Shown here: piece after piece, positions 1-5,203 of the stretch
Position numbering within the stretch: the first letter of the stretch is position 1
Layout: the number at the start of each line of letters is the position of its first letter
NCBI GenBank assembly: GCA_023458315.1
Contig: JAEXAH010000110.1
Location: 1 to 10,044 of the forward strand
Direction of reading: 5' to 3'
DNA: 10,044 nt
Origin: Pseudomonadota bacterium
Lineage (GTDB): Bacteria; Pseudomonadota; Alphaproteobacteria; Rhodospirillales; Magnetospirillaceae
Made by a program: the position numbers and the translations under genes
The notes under the pieces: generated by a model
Seen by the model: the letters and a program-made list of their open reading frames with translations, nothing else
The model's database searches: none
Told to the model about the DNA's origin: nothing

Positions 1-55
1 GGCTCAACCCCCCGACAACCATCTGGGCTAGTTTGTAGCGCATCTAAAACCCTGG

Positions 56-67
56 TTGGACGTCCAA
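56..67. promoter_or_regulatory. Perfect 12-bp palindrome upstream of the luxR-type gene, possible operator
   Basis: The sequence TTGGACGTCCAA reads the same on both strands. It lies 49 nt upstream of the chosen GTG start of the LuxR-type gene, where an operator for a dimeric regulator would be expected. It does not match the classical 20-bp lux box with CTG/CAG ends. The rest of positions 1-116 shows no convincing sigma-70 -35/-10 pair and no end of a preceding gene. Seen: the palindrome. Inferred: possible autoregulation. Confidence 0.35.
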
Positions 68-116
68 AAGGCGAGTAGAGTTCTTGTTGCTCGGTTTTTG
101 CGGGAGGGCGCGGGGC

Positions 117-830
117 GTGGATAGCTGGGTTTCGGACCTGACGACGGACCTGCTGTGGGCCGAGGATCTGCCCGCCCTGCAATCGGCCATGCGACGCTTC
201 GCCAGTGCCGTCGGCGTCGATTACTATGTCTACGGCAATTCCCGCCCCGGCCTGGCCCAGCCCTATATCGACAGCGCCTATCCCCCGGCCTGGATGGCCC
301 ATTACATGGCCAACGGCTATCAGTACATCGACCCGGTGGTGCTGGAGGCGCAGCGCACCCACCTGCCGTTCGCCTGGCGCTTCCTGTCGTCGCGGCCCGG
401 CGGCCTCAGCCCCGCCCAGCGCAAGCTGTTCGCCGAAGCGGCCGAATACGGCATCCGTGACGGCTTCACCATTCCCTTCCACACCGCCGAAGGCTGCGTC
501 GCCATGCTGTGCTACGCCTTCAAATCGGTCGAGGAACTGAAGCAGGTGATGGCGGGCCAGAACCGGCTGAAGCTGTTGGCGGTCTATTACCACACCGCCG
601 TCGAGCGGCTGCTGGACGTGCAGACCCCCGAGGACGAACTGAGCCCCATGGAACGGCAATGTCTGACCGGCATCGCCAACGGCCATTCGCTGTGGGAAAT
701 CTCGGGCCGCATCCACCGGCCGGAACCGGACGTGGCCGGGGCGCTGCGCTCGGCGCGCGAGAAGCTGGGCACCGCCACCACCGCCCAGGCGGTGGCCAAG
801 GCCATCACCCAGGGGCTGATCTTGCTGTAG
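117..830 (+). CDS. LuxR-family transcriptional regulator with autoinducer-binding domain (LuxR solo)
   Basis: A 237-residue LuxR-type quorum-sensing regulator: an N-terminal acyl-homoserine-lactone-binding domain (about residues 20-165) followed by a LuxR/FixJ helix-turn-helix (about 174-235). The ligand-pocket residues invariant in TraR/LasR/LuxR are present with native spacing: W59, Y63, D72 and W87 (TraR W57, Y61, D70, W85). The DNA-binding invariants E179, L183 and G189 match TraR E178, L182 and G188. The GTG at 117 was chosen because GGGAGGG at 102-108 sits 8 nt before it; an in-frame TTG at 84 has no such site. No luxI-type synthase lies in the window, so the gene behaves as a solo here. 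The recognition helix (about 203-217, PEPDVAGALRSAREKL) departs from the usual pattern, so the target site may be atypical. Ligand unknown. Confidence 0.9.
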   Translation: MDSWVSDLTTDLLWAEDLPALQSAMRRFASAVGVDYYVYGNSRPGLAQPYIDSAYPPAWMAHYMANGYQYIDPVVLEAQRTHLPFAWRFLSSRPGGLSPAQRKLFAEAAEYGIRDGFTIPFHTAEGCVAMLCYAFKSVEELKQVMAGQNRLKLLAVYYHTAVERLLDVQTPEDELSPMERQCLTGIANGHSLWEISGRIHRPEPDVAGALRSAREKLGTATTAQAVAKAITQGLILL

Positions 831-838
831 AGCCGCGC

Positions 839-867
839 TTCATATTTCCGTCGCCGCATTCTAGACT
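839..867 (+). promoter_or_regulatory. Candidate sigma-70 promoter for the acetoacetyl-CoA synthetase gene
   Basis: TTCATA (839-844) and TAGACT (862-867) are separated by 17 nt. Each matches 4 of 6 bases of the -35 and -10 consensus. Transcription would begin near 874, giving a leader of about 24 nt that includes the GGGGAG ribosome site at 884-889. This would let the CoA-ligase gene be expressed independently of luxR, which ends only 67 nt upstream. Judged by eye only. Confidence 0.35.
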
Positions 868-897
868 GCTCGCAAAACAAAACGGGGAGTCTTCGTC

Positions 898-2850
898 ATG
901 TCGAGCCTGCTGTGGCAGCCCACGGCCGAACGCGCCGCCGCCGCCAACCTGACCGCCTTCATCACCCAGGCCAACCGCCGCTTCGGCGCCGCCGTGGACG
1001 ATTATGCCGGATTGTGGCGGTGGTCGGTGGCCGCGCCCCAGGAATTCTGGCGGCTGGTGTGGGATTTCACCGGCATCGTCGGCGACGGCCCGGGCGCCGT
1101 GGTGGTGGACGACGTCCACAAGATGCCGGGCGCCGCATGGTTCCCCGAGGCGCGGCTGAATTTCGCGGAAAACCTGCTGCGGCGCCATGACGATGGCGAC
1201 GCCCTGGTGTTCTGGGGCGAGGACCGGGTCCGCCGCCGCCTGTCCTTCGCCGAATTGCATGCCCTGGTGTCGCGGCTGCAACAGGCGCTGAAGGCGGCGG
1301 GGGTCGGAATTGGCGACCGCGTCGCCGGATACCTGCCCAACATGCCGGAAAGCGTGGCCTTCATGCTGGCGACGTCGTCGTTGGGCGCCATCTGGTCGTC
1401 GGCCTCGCCCGATTTCGGCGTGCAGGGCGTGCTGGACCGTTTCGGCCAGATCGCGCCCACCGTGCTGGTGTCGGCCGACGGCTATTTCTATTCCGGCAAG
1501 CGCCATTCCAGCATCGACAAACTGCCCGACATCGTCGCGGGCATGCCCGGCCTGAAGACGGTGGTGGTGGTGCCCTACACCGACGACCGCGCCGACATCG
1601 CCACCGTCTCCAAGGCCGTGCATCTGGCCGATTTCGTGGCGCCGTTCGCCGCGCGGGCGGTGGAATACACGCGGCTGCCCTTTGCCCATCCGCTGTACAT
1701 CATGTTTTCGTCGGGGACCACCGGGGTACCCAAATGCATCGTGCATTCGGCGGGCGGCACGCTGATCCAGCATCTCAAGGAACATGTGCTGCATTCCGAC
1801 GCCCGACGCGACGACCGGGTGTTCTATTTCACCACCTGCGGTTGGATGATGTGGAACTGGCTGGTCAGCGCCCTGGCGGCCGAGGCCACGCTGTTGTTGT
1901 ACGACGGCAATCCGTCGGCGCGCGATGGCCGCATCCTGTGGGATTTCGCCGATGCCGAGGGTTGCACCTTCTTCGGCACCTCGGCCAAGTGGCTGGACGC
2001 CACCGCCAAGATGGGGCTGGAACCGGCCGCAACCCACCAATTGGCGGCGCTGCGCACCATCGCCTCGACCGGTTCGGTGCTGGCGCCCGAGGGCTTCGAC
2101 TACGTGTACGGCAAGATCAAGCGCGACGTGCAACTGGCCTCGATCTCGGGCGGCACCGACATCGTGTCGTGCTTCATGCTGGGCAATCCCACCGGCCCGG
2201 TGCATCGCGGCGAAATCCAGTGCCGCGGCCTGGGCATGAAGGTCGAGGTGTTCGACGATGACGGCCGCCCGGTCGAGGGCCAAAAGGGTGAACTGGTCTG
2301 CACCATGGCCTTTCCGTCCATGCCGGTCGGGTTCTGGAACGATCCCGACGGCGAAAAATACCGCAAGGCGTATTTCGACAAATATCCCGGCATCTGGTGC
2401 CATGGCGATTGGGTCGAACTGACCGGGCATCAGGGCATCATCGTCTATGGCCGTTCCGACGCCACCCTCAATCCCGGCGGCGTGCGCATCGGCACGGCGG
2501 AAATCTACCGTCAGGTCGAACAATTCGATCAGGTGCTGGAAAGCCTGGTGATCGGCCAGGACTGGGCGGGCGACGTGCGGGTGGTGCTGTTCGTGCGTCT
2601 GCGCGACGGCGTGGCCCTGACGCCGGACCTGACCGACGCCATCAAGCGCAAGATCCGCGACAACACCACGCCGCGCCACGTCCCGGCCAAGGTGATCGCG
2701 GTGGCCGACATCCCGCGCACCAAATCGGGCAAGATCGTCGAACTGGCGGTGCGCGACGTGGTGCATGGCCGCCCGGTCAAGAACAAGGAGGCGCTGGCCA
2801 ATCCCGAGGCGCTGGACCTGTATGCCGGGGTGCCGGATCTCGGCGTCTGA
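898..2850 (+). CDS. aacS: Acetoacetyl-CoA synthetase (acetoacetate-CoA ligase)
   Basis: A 650-residue cytosolic ligase that activates acetoacetate to acetoacetyl-CoA with ATP through an acyl-adenylate. The length is that of the acetoacetyl-CoA synthetase branch of the ANL superfamily. The ATP-binding P-loop is FSSGTTGVPK (about residues 269-278). The A8 hinge region lies around 515-530 (YGRSDATLNPGGVRIG), and the C-terminal PRTKSGK (about 604-610) carries the catalytic lysine. The N-terminal half has the family-typical MPESVAFMLATSSLGAIWSS segment, which separates it from acetyl-CoA synthetase. ATG 898 is preceded by GGGGAG at 884-889. The gene follows luxR by 67 nt and precedes the phenylacetate-CoA ligase by 96 nt. 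In the family it salvages acetoacetate from ketone bodies, polyhydroxybutyrate or tyrosine breakdown; which one applies here is not shown by the sequence. Confidence 0.93.
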   Translation: MSSLLWQPTAERAAAANLTAFITQANRRFGAAVDDYAGLWRWSVAAPQEFWRLVWDFTGIVGDGPGAVVVDDVHKMPGAAWFPEARLNFAENLLRRHDDGDALVFWGEDRVRRRLSFAELHALVSRLQQALKAAGVGIGDRVAGYLPNMPESVAFMLATSSLGAIWSSASPDFGVQGVLDRFGQIAPTVLVSADGYFYSGKRHSSIDKLPDIVAGMPGLKTVVVVPYTDDRADIATVSKAVHLADFVAPFAARAVEYTRLPFAHPLYIMFSSGTTGVPKCIVHSAGGTLIQHLKEHVLHSDARRDDRVFYFTTCGWMMWNWLVSALAAEATLLLYDGNPSARDGRILWDFADAEGCTFFGTSAKWLDATAKMGLEPAATHQLAALRTIASTGSVLAPEGFDYVYGKIKRDVQLASISGGTDIVSCFMLGNPTGPVHRGEIQCRGLGMKVEVFDDDGRPVEGQKGELVCTMAFPSMPVGFWNDPDGEKYRKAYFDKYPGIWCHGDWVELTGHQGIIVYGRSDATLNPGGVRIGTAEIYRQVEQFDQVLESLVIGQDWAGDVRVVLFVRLRDGVALTPDLTDAIKRKIRDNTTPRHVPAKVIAVADIPRTKSGKIVELAVRDVVHGRPVKNKEALANPEALDLYAGVPDLGV

Positions 2851-2896
2851 CGCCGGGTGCGAAAAGTCCCTTGGAAGCTTGAGGACAAAGCGGTAC

Positions 2897-2924
2897 ACCC
2901 GCTGATCCGCCGATAAGAGCGGGT
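2897..2924 (+). repeat. Short inverted repeat between the two CoA-ligase genes
   Basis: ACCCGCT (2897-2903) pairs with AGCGGGT (2918-2924) across a 14-nt loop, 47 nt after the stop of aacS and 22 nt before the start of paaK. No T-run follows, so it is not a good intrinsic terminator. It could be a weak processing or attenuation hairpin within a shared transcript, or chance. Confidence 0.3.
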
Positions 2925-2946
2925 CGTCCGACGAGAGAGAGGGATC

Positions 2947-4266
2947 ATGACCGCAACAGCGGCGGCCGCCACCTACATGTTCGCCCCCGAGGTCGAGCGC
3001 ATGGACCGCGCCGACCTCAAGCGCCTGCAACTGGAGCGCCTGAAGCGTACCCTGGCCCATGCCTACGCCAACGTGCCGCACACCCGCGCCGCCTTCGCCG
3101 CGCGGGGTGTCACGCCCGACGATCTGCGCGGGCTGGACGATTTGCGGCGCTTTCCGTTCACGGTCAAGACCGACCTGCGCGACAATTATCCCTTTGGCCT
3201 GTTCGCCGTCCCGCGCGAGCGACTGGTGCGCCTGCACGCCAGTTCCGGCACCACCGGCAAGCCGACCGTGGTCGGCTATACCCGTGAGGACATCGACACC
3301 TGGGCCGACCTGATCGCCCGCTCGCTGGCCTGCGCCGGGGCGCGGCCGGGCGACGTCATGCACAATTCCCTGGGCTACGGCCTGTTCACCGGCGGCTTGG
3401 GCTTCCATTACGGCGCCGAGCGTCTGGGCTGCACCGTCACCCCCATGTCGGGCGGCCAGACCGAGCGCCAGATCGCCCTGATCCGCGATTTCGGCGCCAC
3501 CGTGCTGAACGCCACGCCGTCCTATGCCCTGAATCTGGCGGAAGCCGCCGAACGCATGGGCATCGACCTGTCCACCGGTGCGTTGCGGGTCGGGGTGTTC
3601 GGTGCCGAACCGTGGTCCGAGGCCATGCGCGCCGAACTGGATCGCCGCCTGGGCATCAAGTCGGTGGATTCCTACGGTCTGTCCGAGGTCATGGGGCCGG
3701 GCGTCGCCATGGAATGCCAGTACCGCCTGGGCCTGCACGGCTGGGAAGACCATTTTCTGTTCGAGGTGGTGGACCCCGAAACCCAGGAACCGCTGCCCAT
3801 GGGCGAGGCGGGTGAGTTGGTCATCACCACGCTGACCAAGATCGGCCTGCCCATGATCCGCTATCGCACCCGCGACATCACCCGCCTGACCGACGAGCAA
3901 TGCCCGTGCGGCCGCACCCATCTGCGTATCCTGCGCGTCACCGGCCGCAACGACGACATGCTGATCATCCGCGGCGTCAACCTGTATCCCAGCCAGATCG
4001 AGGCGGTGCTGGTGGATTTCCCCGGCCTGGCGCCCCATTACCAGTTGGTGGTGTCGCGCCAGGGCAGCCTGGACCACCTGACCGTCGAGGCCGAGGCCGC
4101 CGAGGTGCGCGGCGAGGAAGCGCGGGGGCTGCTGGCCCATCAGGTGCGCCACCACCTGAAGACCATGATCGGCGTCTCGGCCGAGGTGATCATCCGCCTG
4201 CCCGGCGAATTGCCGCGCAGCGAGGGCAAAGCCATCCGCGTCCGCGATCTGCGCAAGGGGGTATGA
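2947..4266 (+). CDS. paaK: Phenylacetate-CoA ligase
   Basis: A 439-residue cytosolic AMP-forming ligase that converts phenylacetate, CoA and ATP to phenylacetyl-CoA, the entry step of phenylacetate catabolism. The length is typical for PaaK. The P-loop ASSGTTGKPT lies near residues 98-107, YGLSEVMGPG near 241-250, RYRTRDITRL near 305-314, and the CPCGR cysteine motif just after it. The hinge region is NDDMLIIRGVNLYPSQIE (about 334-351). The C-terminal LPRSEGKAIRV holds the expected catalytic lysine near 428. ATG 2947 follows a purine-rich GAGAGAGGGA stretch (2935-2944). It has the same orientation and reading phase as aacS, with no strong terminator between, so co-transcription is plausible. 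A related aryl-CoA ligase specificity cannot be excluded. None of the downstream paa ring-epoxidation genes is in view. Confidence 0.93.
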   Translation: MTATAAAATYMFAPEVERMDRADLKRLQLERLKRTLAHAYANVPHTRAAFAARGVTPDDLRGLDDLRRFPFTVKTDLRDNYPFGLFAVPRERLVRLHASSGTTGKPTVVGYTREDIDTWADLIARSLACAGARPGDVMHNSLGYGLFTGGLGFHYGAERLGCTVTPMSGGQTERQIALIRDFGATVLNATPSYALNLAEAAERMGIDLSTGALRVGVFGAEPWSEAMRAELDRRLGIKSVDSYGLSEVMGPGVAMECQYRLGLHGWEDHFLFEVVDPETQEPLPMGEAGELVITTLTKIGLPMIRYRTRDITRLTDEQCPCGRTHLRILRVTGRNDDMLIIRGVNLYPSQIEAVLVDFPGLAPHYQLVVSRQGSLDHLTVEAEAAEVRGEEARGLLAHQVRHHLKTMIGVSAEVIIRLPGELPRSEGKAIRVRDLRKGV

Positions 4267-4267
4267 T

Positions 4268-4301
4268 ACCAGTTCCACGAATTTTCATTCGTGGAACTGG
4301 T
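4268..4301 (+). repeat. Perfect 15-bp hairpin directly after the paaK stop codon
   Basis: ACCAGTTCCACGAAT (4268-4282), a TTTC tetraloop, then the exact reverse complement (4287-4301). The stem begins one base after the TGA of paaK. Only TTT follows, at 4301-4303, before GCGG, so a classical T-tract is missing. It may end the paaK transcript or protect its 3' end, or be one end of a dispersed intergenic repeat. The structure is certain; its function is not. Confidence 0.6.
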
Positions 4302-4303
4302 TT

Positions 4304-4413
4304 GCGGCCATTGAGGCCGCGGCCGTGCCGCCCCGCAGGGGCAAACGACGCCCCAGGGCGGCCCGAGCTTTGCGAGGGTGGGCTTCGCCCACAAGCAGGC
4401 GCATGCCTGCGCC
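4304..4413. repeat. Dense cluster of short inverted repeats, possible structured RNA or composite repeat
   Basis: This non-coding stretch is packed with arms that can pair. GCGGCC/GGCCGC is at 4304-4309 and 4315-4320; GCGGC/GCCGC at 4319-4323 and 4327-4331; CCCC/GGGG around GCA at 4331-4341; GGGGC/GCCCC at 4338-4342 and 4350-4354; GCCGCCC/GGGCGGC at 4327-4333 and 4356-4362. GTGGGC-TTC-GCCCAC is at 4378-4392, with outer GCTT/AAGC (4367-4370, 4393-4396). GCAGGC/GCCTGC (4395-4400, 4405-4410) competes with GGCGCA/TGCGCC (4398-4403, 4408-4413). Several pairings exclude each other. No coding frame here looks real. High G+C raises the background of such pairs. Confidence 0.45.
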
Positions 4414-4428
4414 CGGCGAGGGGCCATG

Positions 4429-4459
4429 GGAAAGTTCCGACCTCAGGTCGGAACTTTCC
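4429..4459. repeat. Perfect 14-bp hairpin closing the palindrome cluster
   Basis: GGAAAGTTCCGACC (4429-4442), a TCA loop, then its exact reverse complement (4446-4459). It shares the AGTTCC/GGAACT core with the hairpin at 4268-4301, so the two look like related ends of one 192-nt element. No T-run follows, so termination is not the obvious role. It lies 21 nt upstream of the candidate promoter of the GAF gene. Confidence 0.55.
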
Positions 4460-4479
4460 GGAACAGGCTTCCTCAGACT

Positions 4480-4508
4480 TTAGCAACATTAAAAAATGCC
4501 GCTGTAAC
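4480..4508 (+). promoter_or_regulatory. Candidate sigma-70 promoter for the GAF gene
   Basis: TTAGCA (4480-4485) and TGTAAC (4503-4508) are spaced by 17 nt, each matching 4 of 6 consensus bases. They lie in an unusually A+T-rich patch that includes a run of six A at 4491-4496. Transcription would start near 4515, about 35 nt before the chosen ATG. Judged by eye. Confidence 0.4.
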
Positions 4509-4512
4509 GTGT

Positions 4513-4528
4513 AAGCTTGACGAAGCTT
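4513..4528. promoter_or_regulatory. AAGCTT-GACG-AAGCTT repeat at the predicted transcription start
   Basis: Two copies of the self-complementary hexamer AAGCTT (4513-4518, 4523-4528) are separated by GACG. They can be read as direct or inverted repeats. The pair overlaps the expected start point of the candidate promoter at 4480-4508 and ends 9 nt before the GGAGG ribosome site. This suits a repressor operator or a short 5' hairpin, but a chance pairing is possible. Confidence 0.3.
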
Positions 4529-4549
4529 AGCCGGGCCGGAGGCGCGTCG

Positions 4550-5008
4550 ATGCCCTTTGTCGGAATGGAGGACCTGGAGGCGCGGCTGGCCCGCGCCGCC
4601 TCGGTCGAGGACGTGGCGGCGGCGGTCATCCGCGCCGGGCGGCGCATGGTGGGCTGCGACGGCATCACCTTCGTCATCAACGAAAACGGCTTCTGCCATT
4701 ACCTGGACGAAGACGGCATCAGCCCGTTGTGGAAGGGGCAACGCTTTCCCACCACCATCTGCGTCTCGGGCTGGGTGATGAACCACCGTCAGGCGGCGGT
4801 CATTCCCAACATCTTCCTGGACGACCGCATTCCCCAGGACGTTTACCGCCGCACTTTCGTCAAAAGCATGCAGATGGTGCCGGTGGGCGAATGCGGCGAG
4901 GCGGCCATCGGTTCCTATTGGGCGGAATACCACGACCCCAGCGACCGCGAAAGCATGGCCCTGCACGCCCTGGCGCGGGCGGCGGCGGCGGCGTTGGCTA
5001 GACTGTGA
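4550..5008 (+). CDS. Stand-alone GAF domain protein
   Basis: A 152-residue soluble protein that is essentially one GAF domain. It has an N-terminal helix (MEDLEARLARAASVEDVAAA), then core strands containing GCDGITFVINENG, LWKGQRFPTTICVSGWVM (about 62-79), VIPNIFLDDRIP and FVKSMQMVPV. In the family this arrangement often precedes a histidine kinase or other output domain; here no output domain follows. GAF domains bind small molecules or chromophores or mediate dimerisation, and the ligand is not readable here. A single conserved-looking cysteine lies in CVSGW. ATG 4550 was chosen because GGAGG at 4538-4542 sits 7 nt upstream; the in-frame TTG at 4517 lies inside the AAGCTT repeat. The gene is isolated between inverted-repeat clusters and precedes a GGDEF gene by 195 nt, so it may feed that signalling pathway in trans (inference). 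Confidence 0.85.
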   Translation: MPFVGMEDLEARLARAASVEDVAAAVIRAGRRMVGCDGITFVINENGFCHYLDEDGISPLWKGQRFPTTICVSGWVMNHRQAAVIPNIFLDDRIPQDVYRRTFVKSMQMVPVGECGEAAIGSYWAEYHDPSDRESMALHALARAAAAALARL

Positions 5009-5033
5009 TGCCCTAAATGTGCATCACAGTCTA
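4999..5033 (+). terminator. 13-bp inverted repeat spanning the GAF stop codon, probable terminator
   Basis: TAGACTGTGATGC (4999-5011) and its exact reverse complement GCATCACAGTCTA (5021-5033) flank a 9-nt loop. The TGA stop codon of the GAF gene (5006-5008) lies inside the left arm. Downstream is CCTTCATCATTTTCCC, only a weak T-stretch, so intrinsic termination is likely but not textbook. Because the stem contains the last codons, ribosomes reaching the stop would melt it, and its formation may depend on translation. Confidence 0.5.
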
Positions 5034-5054
5034 ACCTTCATCATTTTCCCTCGC

Positions 5055-5130
5055 CGGGCGGGTTTCTCCGAAACCCTTGGCCGCGCCCGCAATGGGCGCA
5101 GGAGCGGCGCGCCTCAGATTAAAGGCGCGC
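5055..5130. repeat. Second inverted-repeat cluster, between the GAF and GGDEF genes
   Basis: Three clean hairpins follow one another: GGGTTTC-TCC-GAAACCC (5060-5076), GCGCCC-GCAAT-GGGCGC (5083-5099) and GCGCGCCT-8 nt-AGGCGCGC (5107-5130). An alternative pairing of CGGGC (5055-5059) with GCCCG (5085-5089) would enclose the first hairpin and disrupt the second. The stretch has no convincing coding frame. Together with 4268-4459 it brackets the GAF gene. It contains no c-di-GMP-riboswitch core that I can recognise. Confidence 0.45.
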
Positions 5131-5156
5131 AGCTCGAGGCTGGGGATTGCGCACAA

Positions 5157-5201
5157 CCGGGGGTCCCTTTCCGCCCCGGAATGATGTGGCTATCATCCCG
5201 G
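5157..5201 (+). promoter_or_regulatory. Overlapping inverted repeats immediately upstream of the GGDEF start
   Basis: CCGGGG (5157-5162) can pair with CCCCGG (5174-5179). The same CCGG (5176-5179) also begins a 26-bp imperfect palindrome ending at 5201, with arms CCGG-A-ATGAT and ATCAT-C-CCGG around GTGGCT. Nine of ten positions per arm pair, and the two structures exclude each other. The palindrome ends 2 nt before ATG 5204. TATCAT (5191-5196) also resembles a -10 box placed to give a leaderless or nearly leaderless transcript. An operator, a translation-blocking hairpin or a promoter are all possible. Confidence 0.4.
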
Positions 5202-5203
5202 TC

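Noticed and set aside
84..116. Upstream TTG start for the luxR-type gene
   Set aside because: It would add 11 residues before the normal family N-terminus and lacks a ribosome site; GTG 117 has GGGAGGG at the right distance.
805..4278. A 1157-codon open frame on the minus strand spanning aacS and paaK
   Set aside because: It lies opposite two well-identified enzymes whose genes share the same phase. Its product is rich in Q, H, G, A and R without family motifs, as expected from reverse reading of G/C-ended codons. It also crosses the spacer by chance lack of stops.
4268..4303. Standard intrinsic terminator for paaK
   Set aside because: The stem is long and perfect, but only three T residues follow before GCGG. 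It is kept as a hairpin of uncertain role instead of a firm terminator call.
4190..4966. 258-codon minus-strand frame over the palindrome cluster and GAF gene
   Set aside because: It runs through structured non-coding DNA and antisense to a GAF domain with a good ribosome site. No recognisable domain was seen.
4268..5130. CRISPR array or insertion sequence
   Set aside because: The repeats are inverted and differ from one another, with no regular spacers, no transposase frame and no target-site duplication that I could see.
5009..5203. c-di-GMP riboswitch upstream of the GGDEF gene
   Set aside because: I could not find the conserved GEMM-I core (such as the GACGCAAAGCC-like segment) or a recognisable GEMM-II layout. 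Only competing hairpins are present.
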